From assembly GCA_016714605.1 (NCBI GenBank), contig JADKDL010000020.1, positions 1 to 64,000 on the forward strand: a stretch of 64,000 nt of DNA. The letters run 5' to 3'. Position 1 is the stretch's first letter, and every line of letters begins with the position of its first letter. Positions 55,446 through 64,000 of this stretch are shown here, in pieces. Below the pieces are notes generated by a model. It saw only the letters and a list, made by a program, of their open reading frames with translations, ran no database searches and was not told where the DNA came from. The translations under genes and the position numbers were made by a program. The DNA is from Bacteroidales bacterium (GTDB taxonomy: Bacteria; Bacteroidota; Bacteroidia; Bacteroidales; UBA1715).

Positions 55446-57542
55446 TTATTTTTTTACTAATTCCGGATATACTATTCTTGCATGGTAAATACTCATAAGT
55501 TTTTCTACAAAGGCTATTCGCAATATTGTAAGATCTTTGAAAGTTATTTCCACATCGTCAAGTTGTCGTTCATCTATAATTCGGTCTATAATGCTATTTA
55601 CTAATTTGCTTAATGTTTGTTGAGAATAATCGGTCAAACTTCGTGCAGCTGCTTCAATAGAGTCAGACATCATCATTACAGCAAGCTCTTTTGTGTGAGG
55701 TTTGTATGCCGGATATTTGAAGTTTTCTTCGTTTATTTGTTCGTCCTTGTGCTGTGTTTGGTATGCGTGCAAAAAGTAACGTACTTTTGAAGTTCCATGA
55801 TGAGTCATAATAAAGTCAATTATTTCTTGTGGTAATTTTGCTTTTCTAGCTTTTTTCTCACCCAGCAACACATGGTTAATTATAAGTTTAGCACTCTCTT
55901 CGGGTTCTAACTGTGAGTGTGGATTATCGTTGTTTTTCTGATTTTCTGTAAAATACATTGCGTTTTCAGCCTTTCCAATATCGTGATACAGTGCGCCAAC
56001 TTTAGCAAGAAGGGTTTTGCCTTTGATTTTTGAAACCGCAAATTCTACCAGATTAGAAACCATAAGCGAGTGCTGGAATGTGCCTGGTGCCTTTTCCGAA
56101 AGTTCTCTTAATAATGGGTTGTTTGTGTCTGATAATTCTATGAGGGTAAGGTCTGACACGTAGCCGAATAATTTCTCAAATATATAGATAAACGGATAGA
56201 CGGTGAGTAATAGCAAGCTATTCCAACCAAACCAAATAAAATGTTCGTAATTTATTGCTTTTAAACTTCCCTCTTGCATGAGTGCTATTCCCAGATATAC
56301 TATTGAATATGTGGCTAGTGATATCAAAGCAGTCCAGAATAGTGAGCTTCTTTTGTAATTGTTTCGTATGGAATACATAGCAATTACTCCGGTTACAATA
56401 TTTATAAATGCAAACTCAAAACTATTGGGAGCTAAGAATGCTATTATTAGTATTGAAACTATATAGGTGAATATTGCAACTCGGTGATTGAAAAATGTTT
56501 TTATTAATATAGGAATTACTATGAATGGAACTATATATATGCTCAGTTGGCTAAATCTGCTAATTACACTTGCTAGAGCGACAAAAAACACAACAACCAA
56601 CAAAATAAAAGAAGTGCTTTTATTGTTGGATAGTATTTCCATTTGATTGTTGTAAATAAAAAGTGTGAGTAGTAGAAATAGGAAAAGTAATAAAATAATT
56701 TGCCCTATGTAGATAAAATACAATTCTTTATCTTTAATGTTTGACATTTCGTATTCTTTTTTTAATGAATACAGCATGTGATATATTGCATCGTCTACAA
56801 TTTCGCCGTTTGACACTATTTTTGTTCCACTTGCTATCATGCCCCTTGCTTGAGATAAGGCTTGTATCATTTTAGCTTCTTGGTCTTTGGAGAAAACTTT
56901 GTCGTATCTTATGTTTGGCGTTATAAAGGCTCTAAGCGGTACGTTTTTCTGCAAGGTAAGATAGTTGGAATCTTTAAGGGCATTGCTTGAAATTATTTCG
57001 GCTATTTCTACTTTTGCTGCAGTAATGGAGTAGAGGCGGTCAACTCTAATTTCATCAACAAATTTATTTCTAATGAGGTTTATTTTGCCCAGTTCGCCAA
57101 TTTTATCGTTGTTGTCAATTATTCCTTGGGTGTATATATTATGTAGTATTTTCAATCCAAAGGTGTAGTATTTATATTCTGAAAAAGAACTGTCGGTTTG
57201 TTCAATTATGGTTTTGTTGTTTGCATTTATATAGGTGTAAAATGCGATTGTGAATTTTTCTTTCTGTTTTAGATAAATATCGTTATGTAACCTGAAATAA
57301 TTTACGAAGTTCGACTTTAAGCTATCTCTTTCTTTTTGCAATTCATCGCTTGTTTTGTAAAGAGCAAAATCGAAGGGAGCAAATAAATCATCGTGCATCC
57401 AGAGTTTCCCTTTCTGAAATTCTAGTTTGAATTTTCTCTCTGCCGGAAGTAAAAGCGTAATAATTCCTATGACCAAAACCAGTAGAAGTACGGCAATGAT
57501 TCTTTGAAAATTTGCTTTGAATAATGTATTTTGTTTATTCAT
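55446..57542 (-). CDS. PgpH-like 7TM-HD family phosphodiesterase
   Basis: 698 residues. A large extracellular 7TMR-HDED-like domain (about 45-260) precedes seven membrane helices (about 275-475). The cytosolic HD domain has the motif His520-Asp521 (LYHDIGKAENA) and further metal ligands in NHVLLGE and THHGTSKV. By homology to Listeria PgpH it should break down c-di-AMP. No c-di-AMP cyclase gene is seen in the window. A TATCTTTG -7 box at 57630-57637 may start the operon with the downstream phosphodiesterase. Confidence 0.88.
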   Translation of the reverse strand: MNKQNTLFKANFQRIIAVLLLVLVIGIITLLLPAERKFKLEFQKGKLWMHDDLFAPFDFALYKTSDELQKERDSLKSNFVNYFRLHNDIYLKQKEKFTIAFYTYINANNKTIIEQTDSSFSEYKYYTFGLKILHNIYTQGIIDNNDKIGELGKINLIRNKFVDEIRVDRLYSITAAKVEIAEIISSNALKDSNYLTLQKNVPLRAFITPNIRYDKVFSKDQEAKMIQALSQARGMIASGTKIVSNGEIVDDAIYHMLYSLKKEYEMSNIKDKELYFIYIGQIILLLFLFLLLTLFIYNNQMEILSNNKSTSFILLVVVFFVALASVISRFSQLSIYIVPFIVIPILIKTFFNHRVAIFTYIVSILIIAFLAPNSFEFAFINIVTGVIAMYSIRNNYKRSSLFWTALISLATYSIVYLGIALMQEGSLKAINYEHFIWFGWNSLLLLTVYPFIYIFEKLFGYVSDLTLIELSDTNNPLLRELSEKAPGTFQHSLMVSNLVEFAVSKIKGKTLLAKVGALYHDIGKAENAMYFTENQKNNDNPHSQLEPEESAKLIINHVLLGEKKARKAKLPQEIIDFIMTHHGTSKVRYFLHAYQTQHKDEQINEENFKYPAYKPHTKELAVMMMSDSIEAAARSLTDYSQQTLSKLVNSIIDRIIDERQLDDVEITFKDLTILRIAFVEKLMSIYHARIVYPELVKK

Positions 57543-57629
57543 AAAAATTTGTGAATAGATAAATGTTTTAGTTGCACTATTTTTTTACCAAATAAGTATT
57601 TAAAGTAGTGTTTATTAAAGTATAGTTTG

Positions 57630-57637
57630 CAAAGATA
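57630..57637 (-). promoter_or_regulatory. putative -7 box of the pgpH-like operon
   Basis: TATCTTTG on the minus strand fits TAnnTTTG, giving a 5' leader of about 80 nt. No TTG was found at the expected -33. Confidence 0.4.
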
Positions 57638-58005
57638 TTACGATATTTTTTCGGAAATTTTTATTTTGCTGTTTTTTTTATTGGTAATATGAATTATTGG
57701 CCAAATATTTAATGTGGGTTTAATTATCACGGCGCAATACCACGATTTACTGTATGAGTCTTTCTTGTAATTATCATTGAAATTAAATCATTTGAATCCA
57801 ACCTATTTATATTTTTTTGTAATAATCACATAAAATCTCATTCTATAAATTGAACTTGATAATTTTTGTATTGCTCTGACCGGAATTTCGACACTGGCTT
57901 CCTTCTGATTCTATATAGCGCCGTCCAACCTTCTATTGAGCAAAAGGTTGGTAGCAGATAGCACCAATAACGGACTTAAACCATTCATTATGCTTGGCAC
58001 AAAAA

Positions 58006-58035
58006 AACCTACTCTATAATATCATAAAGTAGGTT
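58006..58035 (-). terminator. terminator of the aminotransferase gene
   Basis: Arms AACCTACT and AGTAGGTT; on the minus strand the stem runs into TTTTTTT. It lies 31 bp after the stop codon. Confidence 0.8.
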
Positions 58036-58066
58036 CAGTATAAAAACAAAAAAAACAAATATATCC

Positions 58067-59260
58067 TTACATCAAATATTCTAGAGCTTTCGTTATTCTT
58101 TCTATTGCTTTAACCAACATCTCATCTGATGCGGCAAAAGAAATACGTAAACAATCAGGATGTCCAAATCCCTCTCCGCCAACTGTTGCCACATGTGCTT
58201 TTTCAAGCAAATACAGACTCAAATCGTTGGCATTTTTAATTTCCAAACCATCTATTTTCTTATCTAAAAAGGCTGATATATTAGTAAACATATAAAACGC
58301 CCCCTCCGGTTTATTCAATTTTAGACCTTTTATTTTCGAAAGTCCATCATAAACCAAATCTCGTCTTCTTAAAAATGCTTTGCACATCATTTCAGGGTAC
58401 TCTAAGCTGCCATTTATAGCAGCTACAGAAGCTTTCTGAGCAATAGAACATGCACCAGAAGTATATTGACCTTGCAATTTATCGCAAGCTTTTGCAATCC
58501 ACTCTGGTGCGGCAATATAACCAATACGCCATCCGGTCATTGCATATCCTTTTGACACACCATTTACAATAATGGTTTGATTCTTAACCTCTGGAAATTG
58601 TGCTATGCTTTCATGCTTTCCGCTAAAATTTATATATTCATAAATCTCATCAGAAAGTATAAGTATTTGAGGGTTTTTTGCCAACACTTCGGCTATAGCC
58701 TTTAATTCAGCCTTACTATAAACGGTTCCTGCCGGATTTGAAGGCGAACTGAATACAAACATTCTAGTTCGTCTAGATATTGCTTTACTCAGTTCCTCGG
58801 CGGTGATTTTAAAATCATCTTCTATCGTTGTGCGTAAATACACCGGTTTACTTTCTGCTAGTTTTATAGCTTCGGGGTAACTCACCCAGTATGGAGTAGG
58901 TATCAAAACCTCATCGCCGGGATTTAGTACACTGAGAAACACATTGGTAATAGATTGTTTAGCTCCACAAGAAACCACAATTTGTTTCTGATTATAATCT
59001 AAATTATTATCGCGCTTTAGTTTATTAACTATTGCTTTTGTAAGATCATCGAAACCGGAAACGGGTGTGTAAAAAGAAAAATTATCGTCTATCGCTTTTT
59101 TTGCTGCTTCTTTTACGTGATCTGGTGTATGAAAATCAGGTTCACCCACACTAAGGTTGATAACATCAACCCCTTTTGATTTCAACTCTCTGCTTTTTTG
59201 CGCCATTGCCAAAGTTTGAGATGCTGCTAATGCTGCAAGTCTCTTTGATTCTGTTTCCAT
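58067..59260 (-). CDS. aspC: aspartate aminotransferase (class I)
   Basis: 397 residues. The PLP lysine is Lys237 (GVSKGYAMTGWRIGY). SSPSNPAGTVY carries Asn175 and LSDEIYEYI carries Asp204 and Tyr207 for cofactor binding. The C-terminal Arg is in CLRISFAAS. It transfers amino groups between aspartate and 2-oxoglutarate; substrate range could be broader in this subfamily. It stands alone, with its own terminator and a TATCTTTG box at 59283-59290 about 23 bp upstream of the start. Confidence 0.92.
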   Translation of the reverse strand: METESKRLAALAASQTLAMAQKSRELKSKGVDVINLSVGEPDFHTPDHVKEAAKKAIDDNFSFYTPVSGFDDLTKAIVNKLKRDNNLDYNQKQIVVSCGAKQSITNVFLSVLNPGDEVLIPTPYWVSYPEAIKLAESKPVYLRTTIEDDFKITAEELSKAISRRTRMFVFSSPSNPAGTVYSKAELKAIAEVLAKNPQILILSDEIYEYINFSGKHESIAQFPEVKNQTIIVNGVSKGYAMTGWRIGYIAAPEWIAKACDKLQGQYTSGACSIAQKASVAAINGSLEYPEMMCKAFLRRRDLVYDGLSKIKGLKLNKPEGAFYMFTNISAFLDKKIDGLEIKNANDLSLYLLEKAHVATVGGEGFGHPDCLRISFAASDEMLVKAIERITKALEYLM

Positions 59261-59282
59261 CTTTATCCTATTAAAAAACGGG

Positions 59283-59290
59283 CAAAGATA
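59283..59290 (-). promoter_or_regulatory. putative -7 box of aspC
   Basis: TATCTTTG on the minus strand, identical to the box of the pgpH-like gene, 23 bp upstream of the aspC ATG. The -33 side is weak. Confidence 0.4.
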
Positions 59291-59343
59291 GTATTTTTAA
59301 CAAATCAGCCTACATATTTACTAATTATACTTTTGGTAAAAGC

Positions 59344-61737
59344 TTATTCTTTCCACTCCAACTTACAATTCTCTGTAGCTAACACAAGATAAGCTTTCCC
59401 AGGTTCTATTTCGGTTATACTATTTAGTGGATTTCCAAATTCATAAAACCCATCAAAATTTTTAATTGTAGTAATTTTTTGACTTATTGCAGTAAACACG
59501 GTTTCAATAGTTTGAGTTTTAGAAGTAGGCACTCCAATAAGATTCCATCCCTTAGTAAGATTCTGAACCATTGGCAATTCTACTAAACTACCTACTACAG
59601 TTAAATCGGCATCGGCAGTAAGTTTAATTAAATAACCGCTACCACTGTTTATGGTTTTTATAGATTGAAATACCGCTGCTTGGTTGCTGCTATAGAACCC
59701 ATCAAAGTTTTTCAGTGTCTCAAAATTACTATTCAAAGCACCAAAAACAGCATCAACAGCGGCATTTACCGGATTTATTTGCAAAGAGATTAAATTCCAA
59801 CCTTTTTTCAACTGCAAATTCTGGCTTTGCAGATTCTGTTGTGGCAATATCTTGATAATAAGAGGACGCTCAGAAACTTGTATTTTTACTGATGCTACAT
59901 TATTATAAGTAAAAAGGGTATCGCCATCAATATCATTATTAACAAAATCAATAACTTGCGCTTGCTCCATTGCCGCATCAAAGCTTAGAGTATAATTGGC
60001 AACGGTTGTTCCGTTTGCAGTTGGACACCATGCTACATAAGCTTGTTTGGTATTATCTTCATTCCTAAATCGATAAAGAAGCACATTTTCGTTACCACTG
60101 TTTATTTCGGCATCGAAAAACATATCGCCCAACTGTTTTCTGAGCGTTGAGACATAGTACCAACTATCTTTTTTTGCCCACGAACCTTTAACATTGGTAA
60201 GTCCGGAGGTGCTGTATTTTGTGGCATCGGTTACGTCAACATCTCTAGACATGTACATTGCAGCGCGGTCTATACCTGCCGCAGCAATTTCTAAGTAACT
60301 TCTTACCAACCACATAGCCTGAACCTGATACGAGGTATAACTACCATAAGCAGAAGCTCTTTGAACAGATTGCACATGAGTATCGTAACCAAATTCTGTA
60401 AGCCATAACTCTTGAAGTGGCAGAAATGTATCTCTAAACGCAACGAGCTTTTTCATTCTAAACTTCAAACTATCAGCTTCCGGATGTATGCCTTTGGTTG
60501 AGCTTCCTTGTCCGCCATTGTCATTACTGTAATGATGGAAATTCAGTACATCGGCAGGAAAAGAGCCGTCTCTATTGAATTTTGACCAAAAAACCATACT
60601 CTCTATATATTCTAAATCTGTTTTTGCCAAACCAGACATTACAAGCTTTGTATTAGCATCGGCAGTTTTGAGTCCATAGCCCATGCCCAATTCACCTTTA
60701 TGTCCATCATAATCGGCACTAGACATTGCAGCATATTCAAACGGCGACCACCATCCATTTTTACCCTCCCACCAACGGTCTTGCTCATTCCAATTCTCAT
60801 AATAGGTAATATAACCAAGACCCGATTTTGCTTCCTGACCGCTGTTAAGCAAGAGCAATGAATGATCTACCGGAGTTGTTCCATAGCGAGCCGCATACTG
60901 AAACATAAGCTGCGCATGTTCCTTGTACGAAAGCGGATTGGTCGAATCTTCATCTAAATAGAGCGGTTTTTCTCTACCGGGAGCGCCATGAAAATCGACC
61001 GTATTTTGCAAACACGGACAAACGGTAACTCCAGCAGCTTTAAGCTTTTGATAATAATTATCAAAATCCCAAAAGCCACTCCATCTATTAAATTCAAATG
61101 TATTTGCAGCCACTTCAGTAAACGACCAATTATGATATTCTCTTAGAAATCCGCCAACGGCAAGCACATCAACAGGGTCGTCAATAAAGCCATTTAAGCC
61201 AACAAAATCTTTCATTAAAGCCTTCGGTCTGTTTACAGGAATTACCACATCGGTATTCACTTGCTTCAAAACACCATAAATAAAAATCTCTTCTGGCACA
61301 ACGTTCTTTTCCCAAATTGTAAGCATTACATATCTGGTGGATATAGAAACCTCCATGTTTTTCCACTTTTGATACTGATCCTGATTGTAGGTAGAGAGGG
61401 TATCCCATTTGAAGGGTGTACCTCCATAAAACTCTATTTTCCCCGAACCGTTTGAATCAAATAGCAATATGTTTGACAATTGATATTCATGCTTAAGATC
61501 AATAACTACCGATACCGGATAGTTCCAAGCCGTATATCCGGGTTGCCATTTGGTTACCGGATTACTAACCGTTTGATTTAGTGGATCGCCAACAGACTCC
61601 TGTTCATCAACCAACAAATCGGCATTGCCCCATGTCGAGATATTTATAATATTCTCTGCACTAAGCTGTATTTTCTGTTGGGCAAAAACTGTAGTAGATA
61701 TTATTATTAAAGATAAAAGCGATAGCAGTTTTTTCAT
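59344..61737 (-). CDS. exported glycoside-hydrolase-like protein (GH39-type fold)
   Basis: 797 residues with signal peptide (SLLSLIIISTTVFAQ). Residues about 25-160 look like a discoidin-type beta-sandwich. A TIM-barrel part (about 170-560) has candidate catalytic acids Glu318 in YYENWNEQD and Glu448 in LWLTEFGYD, as in clan A hydrolases such as GH39. The C-terminal 160 residues are a duplicated domain: KGWNLISLQI...NFDGFYSSN and KGWNLIGVPT...NFDGFYEFG. No T9SS sorting domain is recognised, so the duplicated end may be the anchor or sorting signal of another type. It lies 49 bp downstream of ribF, on the same strand. Confidence 0.8.
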   Translation of the reverse strand: MKKLLSLLSLIIISTTVFAQQKIQLSAENIINISTWGNADLLVDEQESVGDPLNQTVSNPVTKWQPGYTAWNYPVSVVIDLKHEYQLSNILLFDSNGSGKIEFYGGTPFKWDTLSTYNQDQYQKWKNMEVSISTRYVMLTIWEKNVVPEEIFIYGVLKQVNTDVVIPVNRPKALMKDFVGLNGFIDDPVDVLAVGGFLREYHNWSFTEVAANTFEFNRWSGFWDFDNYYQKLKAAGVTVCPCLQNTVDFHGAPGREKPLYLDEDSTNPLSYKEHAQLMFQYAARYGTTPVDHSLLLLNSGQEAKSGLGYITYYENWNEQDRWWEGKNGWWSPFEYAAMSSADYDGHKGELGMGYGLKTADANTKLVMSGLAKTDLEYIESMVFWSKFNRDGSFPADVLNFHHYSNDNGGQGSSTKGIHPEADSLKFRMKKLVAFRDTFLPLQELWLTEFGYDTHVQSVQRASAYGSYTSYQVQAMWLVRSYLEIAAAGIDRAAMYMSRDVDVTDATKYSTSGLTNVKGSWAKKDSWYYVSTLRKQLGDMFFDAEINSGNENVLLYRFRNEDNTKQAYVAWCPTANGTTVANYTLSFDAAMEQAQVIDFVNNDIDGDTLFTYNNVASVKIQVSERPLIIKILPQQNLQSQNLQLKKGWNLISLQINPVNAAVDAVFGALNSNFETLKNFDGFYSSNQAAVFQSIKTINSGSGYLIKLTADADLTVVGSLVELPMVQNLTKGWNLIGVPTSKTQTIETVFTAISQKITTIKNFDGFYEFGNPLNSITEIEPGKAYLVLATENCKLEWKE

Positions 61738-61778
61738 AAAGTGTTCGTTTTAAGATTTTTGTAGAGTCAATTCACATT

Positions 61779-61800
61779 GAGAAAATTCATGAATTTTCTC
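61779..61800. repeat. AGAAAATT-family palindrome, overlapping the ribF 3' end
   Basis: Arms GAGAAAATTC and GAATTTTCTC around AT. The ribF stop codon and its last residues (Glu-Asn-Ser) are encoded inside this palindrome, so its insertion or presence sets the end of the protein. Confidence 0.8.
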
Positions 61801-62731
61801 TACTATTAAACCATGCTTTTGAATAGGCAACATCGGCAGCAATTTCGTCTTTTAGAGTAATTATTGAATCGAACTTCTTTTCGTCTCTAATTCGTGTTTT
61901 AAAAACCAGTGTTAATTTCCTATCATAAATATCTTCGTTGAAATTGAAAATATATGCTTCTATGGTATGTCTTTTTTCAAAAACCTCAATCGTTGGATTT
62001 GTACCAACACTGGCAACCCCTTGATATGTTTTACCATCAAGCTTAATATCAACCACATAAACGCCACTACCGGGTATAAGTTTTAGGTTACTGTCTACTT
62101 CTATATTTGCAGTCGGATAGCCAATCTTGCGACCAATTTGTCTGCCTTTTACCACTTTCCCGTTTAGGAAATATTCGTACGACAAAAATTTATTTGCATG
62201 ATCTATATTTCCTTGTTCTATAGACTCTCTTGTTTTGGTTGAACTTATGTTTATATGGTTCAAATCGAAAGGTGGAATTTCTTCCACATCGAAACCAAAA
62301 ACAGCAGCCTGTTGACTAAGAAAAGCAAAGTCGCCCTCACCTTTATAGCCATACTTATGGTCATAGCCAACAACAATTTTTTTGGCACCAATTCTTTCTA
62401 CCAATACCTCTTTTATATAATTATAAGGAGACATTCTAGAAAAATGCTCATCAAAGGTTTGAATAACTACCGATGACACTCCGGTAGTTTGCAACAATTG
62501 AATTTTCTCTTCAAGCGTTGTGATGAGCTTCAACGAAGTATGATCTTTCTCAAAAAAAACTCTAGGATGCGGCCAAAACGTTAATATAACCGACTCACCA
62601 CCAATAGACTCAGCCAAGCTTGTAATTCGTTTGATAAGTTGCCTGTGCCCCAGATGCACCCCATCAAACATGCCTATTGTAACAACCGGATTTTTACCCG
62701 AATATGTTTGCAATTGTTCATATACTCTCAT
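61787..62731 (-). CDS. ribF: bifunctional riboflavin kinase/FAD synthetase
   Basis: 314 residues. The N-terminal FAD synthetase domain has the nucleotidyltransferase motif TIGMFDGVHLGHRQLI. SSTKTRESIEQGNIDHA is its second motif. The C-terminal riboflavin kinase domain begins GKVVKGRQIGRKIGYPTANIE with the PTAN motif. It makes FMN and FAD from riboflavin. The last residues are encoded in an AGAAAATT palindrome, and the tail after AWFN is therefore probably not original. Confidence 0.95.
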   Translation of the reverse strand: MRVYEQLQTYSGKNPVVTIGMFDGVHLGHRQLIKRITSLAESIGGESVILTFWPHPRVFFEKDHTSLKLITTLEEKIQLLQTTGVSSVVIQTFDEHFSRMSPYNYIKEVLVERIGAKKIVVGYDHKYGYKGEGDFAFLSQQAAVFGFDVEEIPPFDLNHINISSTKTRESIEQGNIDHANKFLSYEYFLNGKVVKGRQIGRKIGYPTANIEVDSNLKLIPGSGVYVVDIKLDGKTYQGVASVGTNPTIEVFEKRHTIEAYIFNFNEDIYDRKLTLVFKTRIRDEKKFDSIITLKDEIAADVAYSKAWFNSRENS

Positions 62732-62874
62732 AGGGTAAATATAATAAAAACTATAAATAATGTGCTAATTTGCTAATAGCTTAATTTGTTAATGTGCGAA
62801 AGCTAAATATTTATTGAATCTACAATTTAAGATACATAATCCAATGTCGTTTAGTAAAGAATTCCATGCAATTA

Positions 62875-62927
62875 ACCACTACCAGGGTTTACGGCAGCCC
62901 CGACAGTGGTTGAAAACCCTGTTGGTG
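62875..62927. repeat. intergenic stem-loop
   Basis: CAGGGTTT (62883-62890) pairs with AAACCCTG (62914-62921), extended imperfectly by CCAC/GTGG. AACCACT and AGTGGTT offer an alternative pairing. It looks like a dispersed intergenic repeat; no other copy is seen here. Confidence 0.45.
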
Positions 62928-62987
62928 GCTTAAGCAAACAAAATTGATACATGATCTTCAATATTTTAAGTTTCAATAACAACAATA

Positions 62988-63473
62988 CTAATTATTCATT
63001 AATGCAAAAACAGGAATTTCTCGACCCTTGATTGAAGATTTAGAATTTCTAATGAACCGAGCTCCAACCTTTTCATAAAAACCCGTTGCAAACGGATCTA
63101 CAAATATGAGACATTCCGGAATTGCGTTATCGTGCATAACGTTCAAAGTATGCTTAATCAATTCTGTACCAATACCCTTTTTATGATATTCAGGAAGAAT
63201 AAAAACATGTTCGAGCCAAAACGCTTTTTCAACATAAACTTCTCCCGCCCAAAACGCTTCTTTATTTTCAACAATAGAATAAAATCCAACTACAATATTT
63301 TCAAATACAGCGACATAGACAATATTTGAAGTAATATACTCCTGCGTTATAGTCAATTCATCTTTCCAGATTTCATAATAACTTTCCGGATATTTCCAAT
63401 GTCTTTTTGCAGCAAAAGCAATCTCGGTAAGTACCGAAGCTTCATGTAATTCTGCTTTTCTTATAGTGAGCAT
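62988..63473 (-). CDS. GNAT-family N-acetyltransferase
   Basis: 161 residues. The acetyl-CoA loop is LPEYHKKGIGTELIKH and FYEKVGARF the beta-alpha end of the fold. The substrate is unknown. It stands alone on the minus strand. Confidence 0.85.
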   Translation of the reverse strand: MLTIRKAELHEASVLTEIAFAAKRHWKYPESYYEIWKDELTITQEYITSNIVYVAVFENIVVGFYSIVENKEAFWAGEVYVEKAFWLEHVFILPEYHKKGIGTELIKHTLNVMHDNAIPECLIFVDPFATGFYEKVGARFIRNSKSSIKGREIPVFALMNN

Positions 63474-63569
63474 ATTTTTTAGATTGATAATGCGAAATAC
63501 CTGTTGAATGTTGATTCTTAAAGTTATGATAAGCGTTCTTTAAAGTTTTAAACAGGCTGAAAGCCTAGA

Positions 63570-63640
63570 TTAATTCAGCCCGACGGCAACGCCTCGGGTG
63601 TAAAGAATCAAATACAACATCGCTCTGAAAGAGCAGCTTA
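63570..63640. repeat. probable dispersed intergenic repeat fragment
   Basis: CAGCCCGACGGCAACGCCTCGGGT and, further on, CGCTCTGAAAGAGC are less AT-rich than the context and resemble, from memory, short repeats scattered through many Bacteroidota genomes. No second copy is seen in this window. Confidence 0.3.
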
Positions 63641-63649
63641 ATTCATATA

Positions 63650-64000
63650 CTACTCTACCCTACCCTTTAAAAAATCTTCTCTCAGATTTGCAGGGAATTT
63701 TTCAATTGCATAACGAAGCATGGTTCTAGGCATAGTACGATAATGGTTTTTCAAAAATCGCATCTCGCTTTCCAAATGCCTGTTACCAATTTCGCGGAGC
63801 ATCCAGCCTACCGCCTTATGAATAAGATCGTGCTTATGATGCAGCAGCAAATCGGCAATGATTAAAGCATCCTCATAATCATTCTTTTTTATATACCAGA
63901 AACAAGCAATCATTGCTATTCTATTCTCCCACAAACTATTGCTGGTAGTAAGCGAAAAAAGCAGACTTCGATCTTTATCTTCCAAATAAGCCCCAACAAT
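63650..64000 (-). CDS. alkD: DNA alkylation repair protein AlkD, partial
   Basis: The C-terminal half of an AlkD-type HEAT-repeat DNA glycosylase: SLWENRIAMIACFWYIKKNDYEDAL, HDLIHKAVGWMLREIG and MPRTMLRYAIEKF. The frame stays open through the right edge of the window, so the true start is outside. It would remove bulky or positively charged alkylated bases. Confidence 0.85.
   Translation of the reverse strand: MVGAYLEDKDRSLLFSLTTSNSLWENRIAMIACFWYIKKNDYEDALIIADLLLHHKHDLIHKAVGWMLREIGNRHLESEMRFLKNHYRTMPRTMLRYAIEKFPANLREDFLKGRVE

Larger units (their letters stand above)
57543..58066. other. intergenic region, 524 bp
   Basis: It contains the aspC terminator hairpin and a second hairpin (CCAACCTT at 57927-57934 with AAGGTTGG at 57946-57953). 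The -7 box at 57630 also lies here. The stretch 57850-57990 is less AT-rich than the surroundings and has a short open frame on the minus strand (KHNEWFKSVIGAICYQPFAQ) that I do not recognise. It may be an old gene fragment. Confidence 0.5.

Noticed and set aside
57850..57990. Structured RNA or riboswitch between the pgpH-like gene and aspC
   Set aside because: One short hairpin only, no recognised RNA family features, and no leader of a downstream gene in this orientation.

Overview
The window is AT-rich DNA of a Bacteroidota bacterium, probably class Bacteroidia. The evidence is type IX secretion (T9SS) C-terminal sorting domains of both type A and type B, a PorP/SprF-family partner protein, reg_prop/Y_Y_Y hybrid two-component sensors, a TorF-like porin next to amt-glnB, and promoters of the Bacteroidota TTG-N~20-TAnnTTTG kind. 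I see no tRNA, rRNA, CRISPR array or intact insertion sequence.

Layout. (1) 70-10359, minus strand: a polyene-pigment type locus (aryl polyene/flexirubin-like). Its upstream half is intact: tyrosine/histidine ammonia-lyase, ketoreductase, ketosynthase and an acyl carrier protein (ACP). In the downstream half six of seven genes are broken by frameshifts or a nonsense codon: acyltransferase, methyltransferase, flavodoxin, HTH protein, BtrH/DUF4872 protein and a second ACP. Only the dehydratase there is whole. A B12-binding radical SAM gene lies upstream. (2) 10.4-13 kb: a heptamer repeat, an exported protein, truA and a YoeB toxin-antitoxin pair. (3) 13-28 kb: secreted polysaccharide-interaction genes. 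These include a ~3,450-residue type B T9SS protein with a putative glycoside-hydrolase barrel, its PorP/SprF partner, and a SASA-type esterase with a type A sorting domain. (4) 28-33 kb: an AAA/DUF4143 ATPase, a broken nitroreductase, a methyltransferase, and the nitrogen set amt-glnB-TorF porin. (5) 33.3-34.4 kb: a palindrome-dense non-coding stretch. (6) 34-51 kb: a frameshifted hybrid sensor/AraC regulator, a BASS-type transporter, a decayed glutamate-5-kinase-like gene, small membrane proteins, a LytS/LytTR two-component pair, dsbD, an intact 1407-residue hybrid histidine kinase, and xseB. (7) 51-64 kb: a HAMP/GAF sensor with two hemerythrin domains, then mostly housekeeping genes (PhnP-like metallohydrolase, PgpH-like HD phosphodiesterase, aspartate aminotransferase, ribF, a GNAT, partial alkD) and a second glycoside-hydrolase-like exported protein.

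Two dispersed palindrome families run through the window. One is a CACCCCGTCA hairpin (five copies, 12.97-30.72 kb); the other is an AGAAAATT...TTTTCT palindrome (four copies). The long ORFs (10.4, 4.2 and 3.1 kb) are uninterrupted, so the concentration of lesions in the pigment locus looks like genuine gene decay rather than general sequencing error, although errors cannot be excluded from one sequence.
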